From an uncultured Rhodospirillaceae bacterium (GTDB lineage Bacteria; Pseudomonadota; Alphaproteobacteria; Azospirillales; Azospirillaceae), in the NCBI GenBank assembly GCA_937927415.1, contig CALBDS010000001.1:321371-385370 (forward strand): DNA of 64,000 nucleotides, given 5' to 3'. Below, one piece after another: positions 42,502 through 50,524 of this stretch; position 1 is the stretch's first letter, and every line of letters starts with the position of its first letter. Below the pieces are notes generated by a model. The model worked only from the letters and a program-made list of their open reading frames with translations, was not told the origin of the DNA and did not search any database. The position numbers and the translations under genes were made by a program.

Positions 42502-44766
42502 TCACTCCGCTGCCACCACGCGGTTGCGCCCCTGCTCCTTGGCGGCATAAAGGGCGTGGTCCGCCCGCGCCATCAGACGGGATGCATCGTCGCCCGGCCC
42601 CAATTGCGCCAGCCCGATGCTGGCGGTGGGATGGACCTGCTCGTCGCCGGCGGGAACGCTCAAGGCCGCCACCGCCTCGCGCAGCCGTTCGGCGGTGGCG
42701 GTGGCGCGGCGGATGGCGGTTTCCGGCAGCAGCACGGCGAACTCCTCCCCCCCCAGCCGCCCCACCACATCGGCATCGCGCAGGGCAGTGCGGCACACAT
42801 CGGCAAAGGCCACCAGCACATCATCCCCCACCGCATGTCCGTAGCGGTCGTTGATCCGTTTGAAGTGATCCAGATCCACCATGGCGAGCGTCATCGGACG
42901 GCCATAACGCAGGCTGCGGGCGATGTCGGACCCCAGCCGGTCAAGGAAGGCCCGGCGGTTCCACAGCCCGGTCAGGGCATCGGTGGTCGCCAGCCGGTGC
43001 AATTCGGCTTCCAAAATCTTGCGTTCGCGGATGTCGCGGGTCACCCCCTGCAGGCCCAGAAGGCGCCCATAGGGGTCCAGCAGCAGCGTCATGCAGGTTT
43101 CGCATTCGAGGATGGTGCCGTCGGGGCCGATCACCTCCAGCTCCAGGCGGATTTCGGCGCGCTCACGCTTTTGCGCGGCGGCGGTGGCGCTGGCATTGGC
43201 AATGGCGCGCCCGGCCCGCTCCCCGCTTTCTGGCGACAGGCATTCCAGAATGGACCGCCCCAGCAGCGCATCGGGGGGCAGGCCGCGGGTCCGCTCCACC
43301 GACTGGCTGATGAAGGTGTAGCGCAAGCCGGGATCCACCGCCCACACCACATCGGTCATGTTGTCGGTCAGCAGCCGCAGCTTGCGTTCGCTGTCGCGCA
43401 CCGCCTGCTCGCCGCGCTTGCGGTCGGTGATGTCCGACACCCCCATCAGCACCACCGGCGTCCCCCCGAACCGGGTGAGAGAGGCCGACACCAGGGCGGT
43501 GATGACCTCCCGCCGGCCGTTCCACAGCTCGGTTTCGGCATCCTGAACCGGCTCGCCGGCGGCGATGGCGGCAAAGATCCGCTCACGCTCCTCCAGCCGG
43601 CACCAGAGGGAGGATTCGGGACGGTCCGGTTCCGCCGCCGGATCGACGCCGAACAGGCGGCGCGCCTGACCGTTGGCGAACAGCAGCCGGTCATCCTCGG
43701 GCCGGACCAGGGTGATGGGCAGCGGCAGATCCTCCACCACCTGCCGCAGCAGCGCCTCGCTGGCCTGCAGCGCGGCGGTGCGTTCGGCCACCCGCTGTTC
43801 CAGGGTGGCGACCATGGAGCGCAGGGCACGTTCGGCCCGGCGGCGGTTGTTCGCCAGCGCCCCGCACGACAGGATCAGCGCCGCCCCGGTGACGGTGAAG
43901 ATGCCGACGAAGAACAGCGGCCGGTGAATCCCCGCTCCGGCGAAGGGGCCATAGCCGGTGGTGGTCATCACCACGGCGATTGCCACCACCACGCTGAACA
44001 CCGTGTACGCCTCGCGCGAGGTGAAGCGGACCGCCAGCCACGCGCACGGCACCAGCAGCAGAAAGGGCAAGGCCGCGTCCGCCTGCCCTTCCAGCCCGCG
44101 CCACAGGAACAGCGCGGCACTGCCCCCCATCAGCGCCAGCGATACCCCCAGCCATTCCCCGCGCCGGCCCCGCCCGGCGCGGGTCTTGGGGTCCAGCAGC
44201 CACAGCAGCAGCGGCGGGGCCAGGGTCAGCGCGCCCCAGGCGTCCGACAGCCACCATTCCAGAAAGGTCCGCCCGATCGCCCCCGACAGGATCCGGCCGC
44301 TGAGATACAGAACCACCGCCCCCACGGCCCCGGTCACGGCCGCGTGCAGCACCACCGCGAACATGGTGAATGAGGCCACATCGCGCACACCGAACAGCGC
44401 GTCGGTGCGGCGGGCATAGTGGCGGGCCAGCCCGATGCCCACCACCGGCGCCACGGCGTTGGCCAGCGAGATGGGCAGCGCCATCCCCAACGGGGCGGAA
44501 AAACTGGCCGCATTGACGATGAGGGAACCGAGAAACAGCCCGGGCGCAATGGCCCAGCCATAAATGGCCCCGGCCACCACGCCGACACTGGCGGACGGCC
44601 ACAAGGGGGCGGGAAACAGGCCGGTGCCGGAAAAGAACAGCTCCACCAGCGCGCCGATCAGGGCATAGGTGGCGGCAACCCCCAGGTTCGCCAGAACCAG
44701 CGGCCGCCAGCGATCCCCGGCCGCGGCCACCGGCCCGCCCGCCACCTTCGCCCCGACATTCACCAT
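42502..44766 (-). CDS. Diguanylate cyclase with MASE1 and PAS domains
   Basis: A 754-residue membrane signalling protein. Residues about 20-310 are a MASE1-type integral membrane sensor of about eight helices (PLWPSASVGVVAGAIYGWAI, IYGWAIAPGLFLGSLIV). Two PAS domains follow (LPLPITLVRPEDDRLLFANG; LTDNMTDVVWAVDPGLRYTF), with a PAC segment (LQGVTRDIRERKILE) leading to the GGDEF domain: TDALTGLWNRRAFLDRL, MVDLDHFKRINDRYGH and LGGEEFAVLLPE. The active site is GGEEF, and an RxxD inhibitory site (RDAD) lies five residues before it, so it should make c-di-GMP and be product-inhibited. No EAL domain. Start is ATG at 44764-44766. Downstream of DUF455 and kup on the same strand. Confidence 0.92.
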   Translation of the reverse strand: MVNVGAKVAGGPVAAAGDRWRPLVLANLGVAATYALIGALVELFFSGTGLFPAPLWPSASVGVVAGAIYGWAIAPGLFLGSLIVNAASFSAPLGMALPISLANAVAPVVGIGLARHYARRTDALFGVRDVASFTMFAVVLHAAVTGAVGAVVLYLSGRILSGAIGRTFLEWWLSDAWGALTLAPPLLLWLLDPKTRAGRGRRGEWLGVSLALMGGSAALFLWRGLEGQADAALPFLLLVPCAWLAVRFTSREAYTVFSVVVAIAVVMTTTGYGPFAGAGIHRPLFFVGIFTVTGAALILSCGALANNRRRAERALRSMVATLEQRVAERTAALQASEALLRQVVEDLPLPITLVRPEDDRLLFANGQARRLFGVDPAAEPDRPESSLWCRLEERERIFAAIAAGEPVQDAETELWNGRREVITALVSASLTRFGGTPVVLMGVSDITDRKRGEQAVRDSERKLRLLTDNMTDVVWAVDPGLRYTFISQSVERTRGLPPDALLGRSILECLSPESGERAGRAIANASATAAAQKRERAEIRLELEVIGPDGTILECETCMTLLLDPYGRLLGLQGVTRDIRERKILEAELHRLATTDALTGLWNRRAFLDRLGSDIARSLRYGRPMTLAMVDLDHFKRINDRYGHAVGDDVLVAFADVCRTALRDADVVGRLGGEEFAVLLPETAIRRATATAERLREAVAALSVPAGDEQVHPTASIGLAQLGPGDDASRLMARADHALYAAKEQGRNRVVAAE

Positions 44767-44848
44767 GCCCGCCGACCTCGCCCGCGCAAACGGCCCCGAT
44801 GCTACCCAACTCGTGCCGGGTTTGTCACGGCGCCTGTGCCGCGCCGCA

Positions 44849-45655
44849 TCACCCGTTTCGGCCGTCCGCAGCCAACGGCATGTAATAGGAGGGCGGAAGA
44901 CCGGCCTTGTCCCGCGCCTCTTGGTTGAAGGGGGCCTTGAGAACCCCGCGGAAGAACCGCCGCACCCGGTCCTGATACGCGGTTTCAGGATCGAGTCCCC
45001 CTTCGCCGCACAGCCATTGGAACCAGCGGCGGCCGCTGGCCACATGGGTGATCTCGTCGTTCAGAATGCGGTTCAGGATCGCGGCGCTGTCGCCGTCGCC
45101 CAGCTTTTCGAACCGGGCGATGGTGGCGGGGGTCACGTCCAGCCCGCGCGCCTCCAGCACCATGGGGACCACCGCCAGCCGGGCCAGCGGGTCGCCGGCC
45201 GTGACCTCCGCCGCCTGCCACAGCCCGTCATGGGCGGGAAGATCGCCATAGGCGGCACCGAAATCGGCCAGGCGGTCGGCCAGCAGGCGGAAATGGATGG
45301 CTTCATCCTCCGCCACCTGCACCCAGTCGTCGAAGAAGCCCTTGGGAAACGGCACCTCGGCGAAACGGGCGATCAGATCCCAGGCCAGATCGATGGCGTT
45401 CAGTTCGATGTGGGCCAGGGCGTGCAGCAGCGCCACCCGCCCCTGCGGCCCGCCGACGCTGCGCTTGGGCATGTCGCGGGGCAGCATCAGCGGCGGGCGT
45501 TCGGGCCGGGCCGGGCGCGCGGGCGGCGTTGCACGGCCCACCTCCATCCCGCCGGCCTTCCACGCCGCGGCGGCGGCCAGGGTCAGCGTCCTCTTGTCGT
45601 CGGGCGACGGGGCCGTCAGCACCGCCACCGCCCGTTCGCGCAAGGTCGGCGTCAT
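44849..45655 (-). CDS. DUF455 family ferritin-like protein
   Basis: A 268-residue DUF455 protein, a ferritin-like four-helix family. Probable metal ligands lie in HALAHIELNAIDLAWDLI (ExxH-like), VQVAEDEAIHFRLLADRL (EDExxH) and RILNDEITHVASGRRWF (ExxH). The start ATG overlaps the kup stop by one base, so the genes are translationally coupled. The family is related to tRNA-modifying or oxidative-stress ferritin-like enzymes, but its reaction is not known. The link with the K+ transporter is only positional. Confidence 0.85.
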   Translation of the reverse strand: MTPTLRERAVAVLTAPSPDDKRTLTLAAAAAWKAGGMEVGRATPPARPARPERPPLMLPRDMPKRSVGGPQGRVALLHALAHIELNAIDLAWDLIARFAEVPFPKGFFDDWVQVAEDEAIHFRLLADRLADFGAAYGDLPAHDGLWQAAEVTAGDPLARLAVVPMVLEARGLDVTPATIARFEKLGDGDSAAILNRILNDEITHVASGRRWFQWLCGEGGLDPETAYQDRVRRFFRGVLKAPFNQEARDKAGLPPSYYMPLAADGRNG

Positions 45656-47550
45656 CACAATTGAACCTGGGTGCCCAGTTCCACCACACGGTTGGGCGGG
45701 ATCTTGAAGAAGTCGGTGGCGCTGACCGCCGTGCGCGACATGACCACGAACAGCTTCTCCCGCCACTGGGCCATGGGCGGATGCATCTTGGGGATCAGCG
45801 TCTCCCGGCCCAGGAAGAAGGAGGTGGTCATCATGTCGAATTCAAGCCCCAACGCCTTGCACAGGCGCAGCGCGTTGGGGATGTTCGGTTCCTGCGAGAA
45901 GCCATAGCGCACGACGATGCGGTAGAAGCCCTCGGCCAGCCCCTCCACCGTCACCCGGTCCTTGGCGGGAACGCGCGGCACATCCTCCACCAGCACGGTC
46001 AGGAACACCACCCGCTCGTGCAGCACCTGATTGTGCTTCAGGTTGTGCAGCATGGCGATGGGAACCGTGCCGGCGCCCGAGGTCATGAACACCGCCGTGC
46101 CCTTCACCCGATGGATGGGGGATTTGGCCTGCCGCTTCACGAAATCCTCCAGCGGCAGGGAATCCTCGGCCAGCCGGCGCGACAGCACCGCCCGCCCGCG
46201 CCGCCATGTCGCCATCAGGAACAGCGTGACCACACCGATGGCCAGCGGCGCCCATCCGCCCTGCGGCACCTTGATGATGTTGGCGGCGAAGAAGCCCACG
46301 TCCACCGTCAGGAACAGCGTGCCGACCACGGCGCACAGGGCCACCGACCAGCGCCAGCGCCGCCGCGCCACCACCAGCGCCAGGATGGTGGAGATCAGCA
46401 TGGTCCCCGTCACCGCGATGCCATAGGCCGCCGCCAGATTGCCCGACGATTCGAACCACAGCACCAGCCCGATGATGGCGAACAGCAGCCCCCAGTTGGC
46501 CCGCGCGATGTAGATCTGCCCCTCCTCCTCGCTGGAGGTGTGGCGGATGTCGAGCCGCGGGCACAGGCCAAGCTGCACCGCCTGCCGCGTCAGGGAGAAG
46601 ACGCCGGAGATCACTGCCTGGCTGGCGATCACCGCCGCCGCCGTCGCCAGCGCGATCAGCGGATAGAGCGCCCAATCCGGCGCCAGCAGGAAGAAGGGGT
46701 TGCGCACCGCTTCCGGCTCATGCAGCAGCAGCGCCGCCTGTCCCAGATAGTTCAGCAGCAGCGACGGCAGCACCAGCCCGAACCACGCCGCCTGAATGGG
46801 GAAGCGGCCGAAATGGCCCATGTCCACATAGAGCGCCTCCGCCCCCGTCACCGCCAGAACGACGGATCCCAGAACGGTAAAGGCCTTCAGCCGGTTTTCG
46901 ATCAGGAACGACAGCCCATAGCGCGGGTCCAGCGCCGTCAGGATCTCCGGCGCCTGCACCACCTGCGCCAACCCCAACAGGGCCAGCACCACGAACCACG
47001 CGACCATGATCGGGCCGAACAGGGCGCCGACCCGGGATGTCCCGCGGCTCTGGATCGAGAACAGCAGCACCAGGATGACCAGCGTCAGTGGCACCACCAC
47101 CCGCTCCAGCGCCGGTTCGGCAATCTCCAGCCCCTCAACCGCCGACAGAACGGAGATGGCGGGGGTGATGATGCCGTCGCCGTAGAACAGCGCCGCGCCG
47201 AACACCCCCAGCGCCATCAGCAAGCCCAGCCGGCCCGACGCATCGGGGCGGCTTTGCGTGGCCAGCGCCAGCAGCGCCAGGATGCCGCCCTCCCCCTTGT
47301 TGTCGGCCCGCATGATGAACAGGACGTATTTGACCGACACCACGATCACCAGCGCCCAGAACACCAGCGACACGACGCCGTAGATGTTCGCGGGGATGAC
47401 GGCCAGCCCGTGTTCTTCGGTCAGGCATTCGCGGAAGGTGTAGAGCGGGCTGGTGCCGATGTCGCCGTAAACGACGCCGATGGCACCCAGAAGCAACGCC
47501 GCCAGACGCCCACGATCCGGGCCAGCGGTTTTCAATGACGGAGCATTCAT
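45655..47550 (-). CDS. kup: Low-affinity potassium transporter Kup
   Basis: A 631-residue Kup (Trk D) K+/H+ symporter of the inner membrane. About 12 membrane helices cover residues 15-440, with the conserved start LGAIGVVYGDIGTSPLYTF, EGGILALLALA, GDGIITPAISVLSAVEGL, VTGAEALYVDMGHFGRFPI and VFSLTRQAVQLGLCPRL. The C-terminal 190 residues are cytoplasmic. ATG at 47550 is used as start; a GTG eight codons upstream is possible. It ends overlapping the DUF455 start. Confidence 0.95.
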   Translation of the reverse strand: MNAPSLKTAGPDRGRLAALLLGAIGVVYGDIGTSPLYTFRECLTEEHGLAVIPANIYGVVSLVFWALVIVVSVKYVLFIMRADNKGEGGILALLALATQSRPDASGRLGLLMALGVFGAALFYGDGIITPAISVLSAVEGLEIAEPALERVVVPLTLVILVLLFSIQSRGTSRVGALFGPIMVAWFVVLALLGLAQVVQAPEILTALDPRYGLSFLIENRLKAFTVLGSVVLAVTGAEALYVDMGHFGRFPIQAAWFGLVLPSLLLNYLGQAALLLHEPEAVRNPFFLLAPDWALYPLIALATAAAVIASQAVISGVFSLTRQAVQLGLCPRLDIRHTSSEEEGQIYIARANWGLLFAIIGLVLWFESSGNLAAAYGIAVTGTMLISTILALVVARRRWRWSVALCAVVGTLFLTVDVGFFAANIIKVPQGGWAPLAIGVVTLFLMATWRRGRAVLSRRLAEDSLPLEDFVKRQAKSPIHRVKGTAVFMTSGAGTVPIAMLHNLKHNQVLHERVVFLTVLVEDVPRVPAKDRVTVEGLAEGFYRIVVRYGFSQEPNIPNALRLCKALGLEFDMMTTSFFLGRETLIPKMHPPMAQWREKLFVVMSRTAVSATDFFKIPPNRVVELGTQVQL

Positions 47551-47687
47551 GGTCGGGGGTGCCTGCAGCCTCACAGGAGCGGAACGGAGCGCCGCCGGGC
47601 CGGATGGCCCGGTAAAACGGCGGGTCTGGGATGATTGTAACGCCCTTGAAAGTGCCGGAAGTCAAGCGCCGGATCGCCGCGCGTATA

Positions 47688-48467
47688 CTACAACGTGCCG
47701 AAACTGCGGGCCAACGATCCGGCAATCAGGTACCAGCCATCCACAAGCACGAAAAAGATGATCTTGAACGGGACGGCCACCATCGTTGGTGGCAACATCA
47801 TCATGCCCATGGACATCAGGATCGACGACACCACCATGTCGATGATGAGGAAGGGCAAAAACAGCAGGAATCCGATCTCGAACGCCCGCTTGATCTCGGA
47901 GATCATGAAGGCGGGGATCAGCACCTGATACGGTGTTGCCTCGGGCGAGGCGATCGGCCCCACCCGACCCATATCGACGAAAAGCTGCAGATCCCGTTCG
48001 TTGGTGTGGTGCAGCATGAAATCGCGGAACGGGGCGGCGGTGCGGCGCAGCGCCTCCATCTCGTCGATGTCCTCATTGATGAGCGGCACGATCCCCTGGG
48101 TGTAGGACCGCTCGAACACCGGGGCCATGATGAAGAAAGTCAGGAACAGCGCCAGCGACACCAGCACCGTATTGGGCGGCACCTGCTGCACGCCCAGCGC
48201 CTGGCGCAGGAACGACAGCACGATGACGATGCGGGTAAACGCCGTCATCATGATGAGAATCGACGGCGCCAGCGACAGCACCGTGATGAGCGCCACCAGT
48301 TGGATGACCCGCCCGGTGGTGGACCCGCCCGCGTCGTTCAGGTCGAAGGTCAGGCTCTGGGCCAGCGCCGGCCCCGCCGACAGGCCGGCCACCCCCCCCG
48401 CCAACAGCGCCAGCACCGCCCCCCACACCACCGCCCGGCGCCACCCGTTGACCGGAACGCGGCTCAT
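47688..48467 (-). CDS. fliP: Flagellar biosynthesis protein FliP
   Basis: A 259-residue FliP, part of the FliPQR core of the flagellar type III export gate. An N-terminal signal-like segment (WGAVLALLAGGVAGLSAGPA) is followed by four membrane helices. Family motifs: LSLAPSILIMMTAFTRIVIV, LRQALGVQQVPPNTVLVSLA, LFLTFFIMAPVFE, LIPAFMISEIKRAFEIGFLL and DMVVSSILMSMGMMMLPP. It starts four bases inside fliO, so they are coupled. FliQ and FliR are not adjacent; the operon ends here. Confidence 0.96.
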   Translation of the reverse strand: MSRVPVNGWRRAVVWGAVLALLAGGVAGLSAGPALAQSLTFDLNDAGGSTTGRVIQLVALITVLSLAPSILIMMTAFTRIVIVLSFLRQALGVQQVPPNTVLVSLALFLTFFIMAPVFERSYTQGIVPLINEDIDEMEALRRTAAPFRDFMLHHTNERDLQLFVDMGRVGPIASPEATPYQVLIPAFMISEIKRAFEIGFLLFLPFLIIDMVVSSILMSMGMMMLPPTMVAVPFKIIFFVLVDGWYLIAGSLARSFGTL

Positions 48468-48808
48468 GGTGCTGCCTCCGCAACGGGGGGAAGCGGGGGA
48501 TTCGGGGTGGGGGGCACCGCCTTCATGGCGTCCTCGAAACGGTCCGGGCCGGGGATCCCCGTTTCCACCACCACATCGCCCGCGGCACTCAGCAGCAGAA
48601 GATGTTCGGTGCCGTCGCGGCGGATCAGCACCAGCCGGCGTTTCGGGTCGAGCGCCAGCGCATCCACCACCGCCAGCCGGCGCAGGCGCGATCCCCCGCG
48701 CCCGCCGGTGCCCATGCCCAGCCGGCGCATCACCAGCGCCATCACCGCGAACAGGCCGATGACGAACACCAGCGCCAGGACGAAGCGGGCGTAAAGATCA
48801 AGATCCAT
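48464..48808 (-). CDS. fliO: Flagellar biosynthesis protein FliO
   Basis: A 114-residue FliO, a bitopic membrane protein that stabilises assembly of the FliPQR export gate. One N-terminal helix (YARFVLALVFVIGLFAVMAL) precedes the conserved cytoplasmic core RLAVVDALALDPKRRLVLIR, RDGTEHLLLLSAAGDVVVET. The tail is proline-rich (VPPTPNPPLPPVAEAAP). It overlaps fliP by four bases, the common arrangement. Confidence 0.9.
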   Translation of the reverse strand: MDLDLYARFVLALVFVIGLFAVMALVMRRLGMGTGGRGGSRLRRLAVVDALALDPKRRLVLIRRDGTEHLLLLSAAGDVVVETGIPGPDRFEDAMKAVPPTPNPPLPPVAEAAP

Positions 48809-48838
48809 GAGAATGAGAATCCATAAGGGCCGATGACA

Positions 48839-49225
48839 TCACGTCTCGGACGACGAACCGTCGGCAGGATCGGGCGGCGGCACCGGAGCGTTGAGGGGAG
48901 CCGGGGCGTTGAGAGGGACCGGACGGCCATAGGCGGCGGTGGCGCGGCGGCGGGCGGTCTGCTCCTGCTCCGCCAGGGCGGCCTGACGCCGCTGCCCGAT
49001 GGTGGCGGACAGGGCGTCCAGCACGTCCAGCAACCGTTCCAGCCCCTGGGCCAGGACGCGCCCCTCCTCCCGCGGGAGGGAGGCCACGGCGGCGCACAGC
49101 CCGCCGACCCGTGCGTCCAGCCCGCTCAGGTCGAGATCGTCGCCGGCGGCCACCCCGGCCCGCGCGTCGTCCAGCGTCGCGGCCAGGGCTTCCATATCCG
49201 AGCGCAAAGAAGGAGATGACGTCAT
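48839..49225 (-). CDS. Hypothetical protein in flagellar export operon
   Basis: A 128-residue helical, soluble protein. It starts MTSSPSLRSDMEALAATLDD and continues with a coiled-coil-prone region (VASLPREEGRVLAQGLERLL, DVLDALSATIGQRRQA), then a disordered Pro/Asn tail (PLNAPAPLNAPVPPPDP) with two PLNAP repeats. Its position between the FlhB-like gene (four-base overlap) and fliO suggests a flagellar role, and the size and helical content resemble export chaperones such as FlgN or FliT. That is a guess; no sequence motif confirms it. Confidence 0.6.
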   Translation of the reverse strand: MTSSPSLRSDMEALAATLDDARAGVAAGDDLDLSGLDARVGGLCAAVASLPREEGRVLAQGLERLLDVLDALSATIGQRRQAALAEQEQTARRRATAAYGRPVPLNAPAPLNAPVPPPDPADGSSSET

Positions 49226-49575
49226 TCCGCAGGGTCCGGATCGGGTACGACGGTGCCGTTGGCACGATAGACATGGGACAGGATTTCCGCCACCGCCACG
49301 ATGGCTTCCAGGGGGATTTCGCTGTCCACATCGACCGCCGACAGGATTTCCACCAGATCGGCGTCCTCACGCACCTTTACCCCGTTGGCAAAGGCGATTT
49401 CCAGGATCTGTTCGGCCACCGTGCCGCGGCCGGACGCCACCACCCGCGGCAGGTCGCGCCCGCCCAGTTCGTACGTCAGCGCCACCGCCACCGGGCGGCG
49501 GGGCCTGGCCCGGCCGTTGGGTTGGGACCCATTGGATTGGGGTGGCCGGTCGAAGGTGTCGAAACGCGCGGTCAC
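49222..49575 (-). CDS. FlhB C-terminal domain-like protein
   Basis: A 117-residue protein that looks like the cytoplasmic domain of FlhB/EscU export-switch proteins without the membrane part: PVAVALTYELGGRDLPRVVA, SGRGTVAEQILEIAFANGVK, VREDADLVEILSAVD and IPLEAIVAVAEILSHVYRAN. The autocleavage motif NPTH of true FlhB is absent. Stand-alone FlhB-like tails of this kind exist in several flagellated bacteria and may modulate export specificity. The start codon is GTG with an AGAGG site. First gene of the fliO-fliP group; divergent from bamD. Confidence 0.8.
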   Translation of the reverse strand: MTARFDTFDRPPQSNGSQPNGRARPRRPVAVALTYELGGRDLPRVVASGRGTVAEQILEIAFANGVKVREDADLVEILSAVDVDSEIPLEAIVAVAEILSHVYRANGTVVPDPDPAE

Positions 49576-49642
49576 GCCGGCCTCTTCTCGAAACGCGGGT
49601 CCGCCATCCTACACCATCCGCCGCCATGGCTTACAGCGGGAC

Positions 49643-49673
49643 TTGCCGGGCCATGGCGACCGCGTGCTATATA
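49643..49673 (+). promoter_or_regulatory. Candidate sigma-70 promoter of bamD
   Basis: TTGCCG (49643-49648) and TATATA (49668-49673) are spaced about 19 bases apart, with bamD starting 33 bases after the second. The -10 element stands out in GC-rich surroundings, but the spacing is longer than ideal. Confidence 0.4.
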
Positions 49674-49705
49674 GGGGCCACGATTCCACGGTCCCCTGGA
49701 CAAAA

Positions 49706-50524
49706 ATGTTTCTGCGCGCTCTCCGCCTGCCCCTCTTGGCCCTGATGTTGGGCCTGACGGTGTCCGCCTGTTCCGGCGACAAGGAAGACCTTCCCTATGT
49801 GGAACGTCCCGCCGAACAGATTTTCCAGGAGGCGGAAGCCGCCATGAAGGCGGAGGAATACAAAACCGCCGCCAAGCTGTTCGACGAGGTGGAGCGGCAG
49901 CACCCCTATTCCCAATGGGCGACCAAGGCGCAGTTGCGTGCGGCCTATGCCCATTACGAGAATCTGAAGTACGACGACGCCATCCTGGCGCTGGACCGCT
50001 TCATCCAGCTTCATCCCGGCAGCGAGGATGTGGCTTACGCCTATTACATGCGGGCGCTGTGCTATTACGAGCAGATCACCGACGTGCGCCGCGACCAGCG
50101 CATGACCCGTCAGGCGCTGGATGCCCTGTCGGAGGTGGTCCGCCGCTTCCCCGACAGCACCTATGCCCGCGATGCGCGGCTGAAGATCGACCTGACCAAC
50201 GACCATCTGGCCGGCAAGGAGATGGAGGTCGGGCGCTTCTACCTGAAGCAGAACCAATACACCGCCGCTCTGGGCCGTTTCCGCACGGTCATCGAGCAGT
50301 ACCAGACCACCTCGCACGTGCCCGAGGCACTGCATCGGCTGGTCGAATGCTATCTGGCTCTCGGCGTGGTGGACGAGGCGAAGACCGCCGCCGCCGTGCT
50401 GGGCCACAATTTCCCGGGCAGCGAATGGTACGTGGACAGCTACGCTCTGCTGGTGGACGCCAACGTGCGTCCGGCGCAGAATCCCAAGTCGTGGATCAGC
50501 AAAGCCTGGAACTCCCTGTTCTAG
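49706..50524 (+). CDS. bamD: Outer membrane assembly lipoprotein BamD
   Basis: A 272-residue BamD (ComL), the essential lipoprotein of the BAM complex. The lipoprotein signal is MFLRALRLPLLALMLG with lipobox LTVSAC (Cys22). Tetratricopeptide-like helices follow: AEQIFQEAEAAMKAEEYKTA, FDEVERQHPYSQWATKAQLR, YDDAILALDRFIQLHPGSED, YYMRALCYYEQI and QYTAALGRFRTVIEQYQTTS. The start is ATG at 49706; longer in-frame extensions overlap the divergent promoter region. The adjacent downstream gene is recN, the usual order in alphaproteobacteria. Confidence 0.96.
   Translation: MFLRALRLPLLALMLGLTVSACSGDKEDLPYVERPAEQIFQEAEAAMKAEEYKTAAKLFDEVERQHPYSQWATKAQLRAAYAHYENLKYDDAILALDRFIQLHPGSEDVAYAYYMRALCYYEQITDVRRDQRMTRQALDALSEVVRRFPDSTYARDARLKIDLTNDHLAGKEMEVGRFYLKQNQYTAALGRFRTVIEQYQTTSHVPEALHRLVECYLALGVVDEAKTAAAVLGHNFPGSEWYVDSYALLVDANVRPAQNPKSWISKAWNSLF

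Noticed and set aside
49301..49705. Longer start for BamD at 49301
   Set aside because: It would run through the divergent FlhB-like gene and its promoter, and would hide the lipoprotein signal peptide inside the protein.
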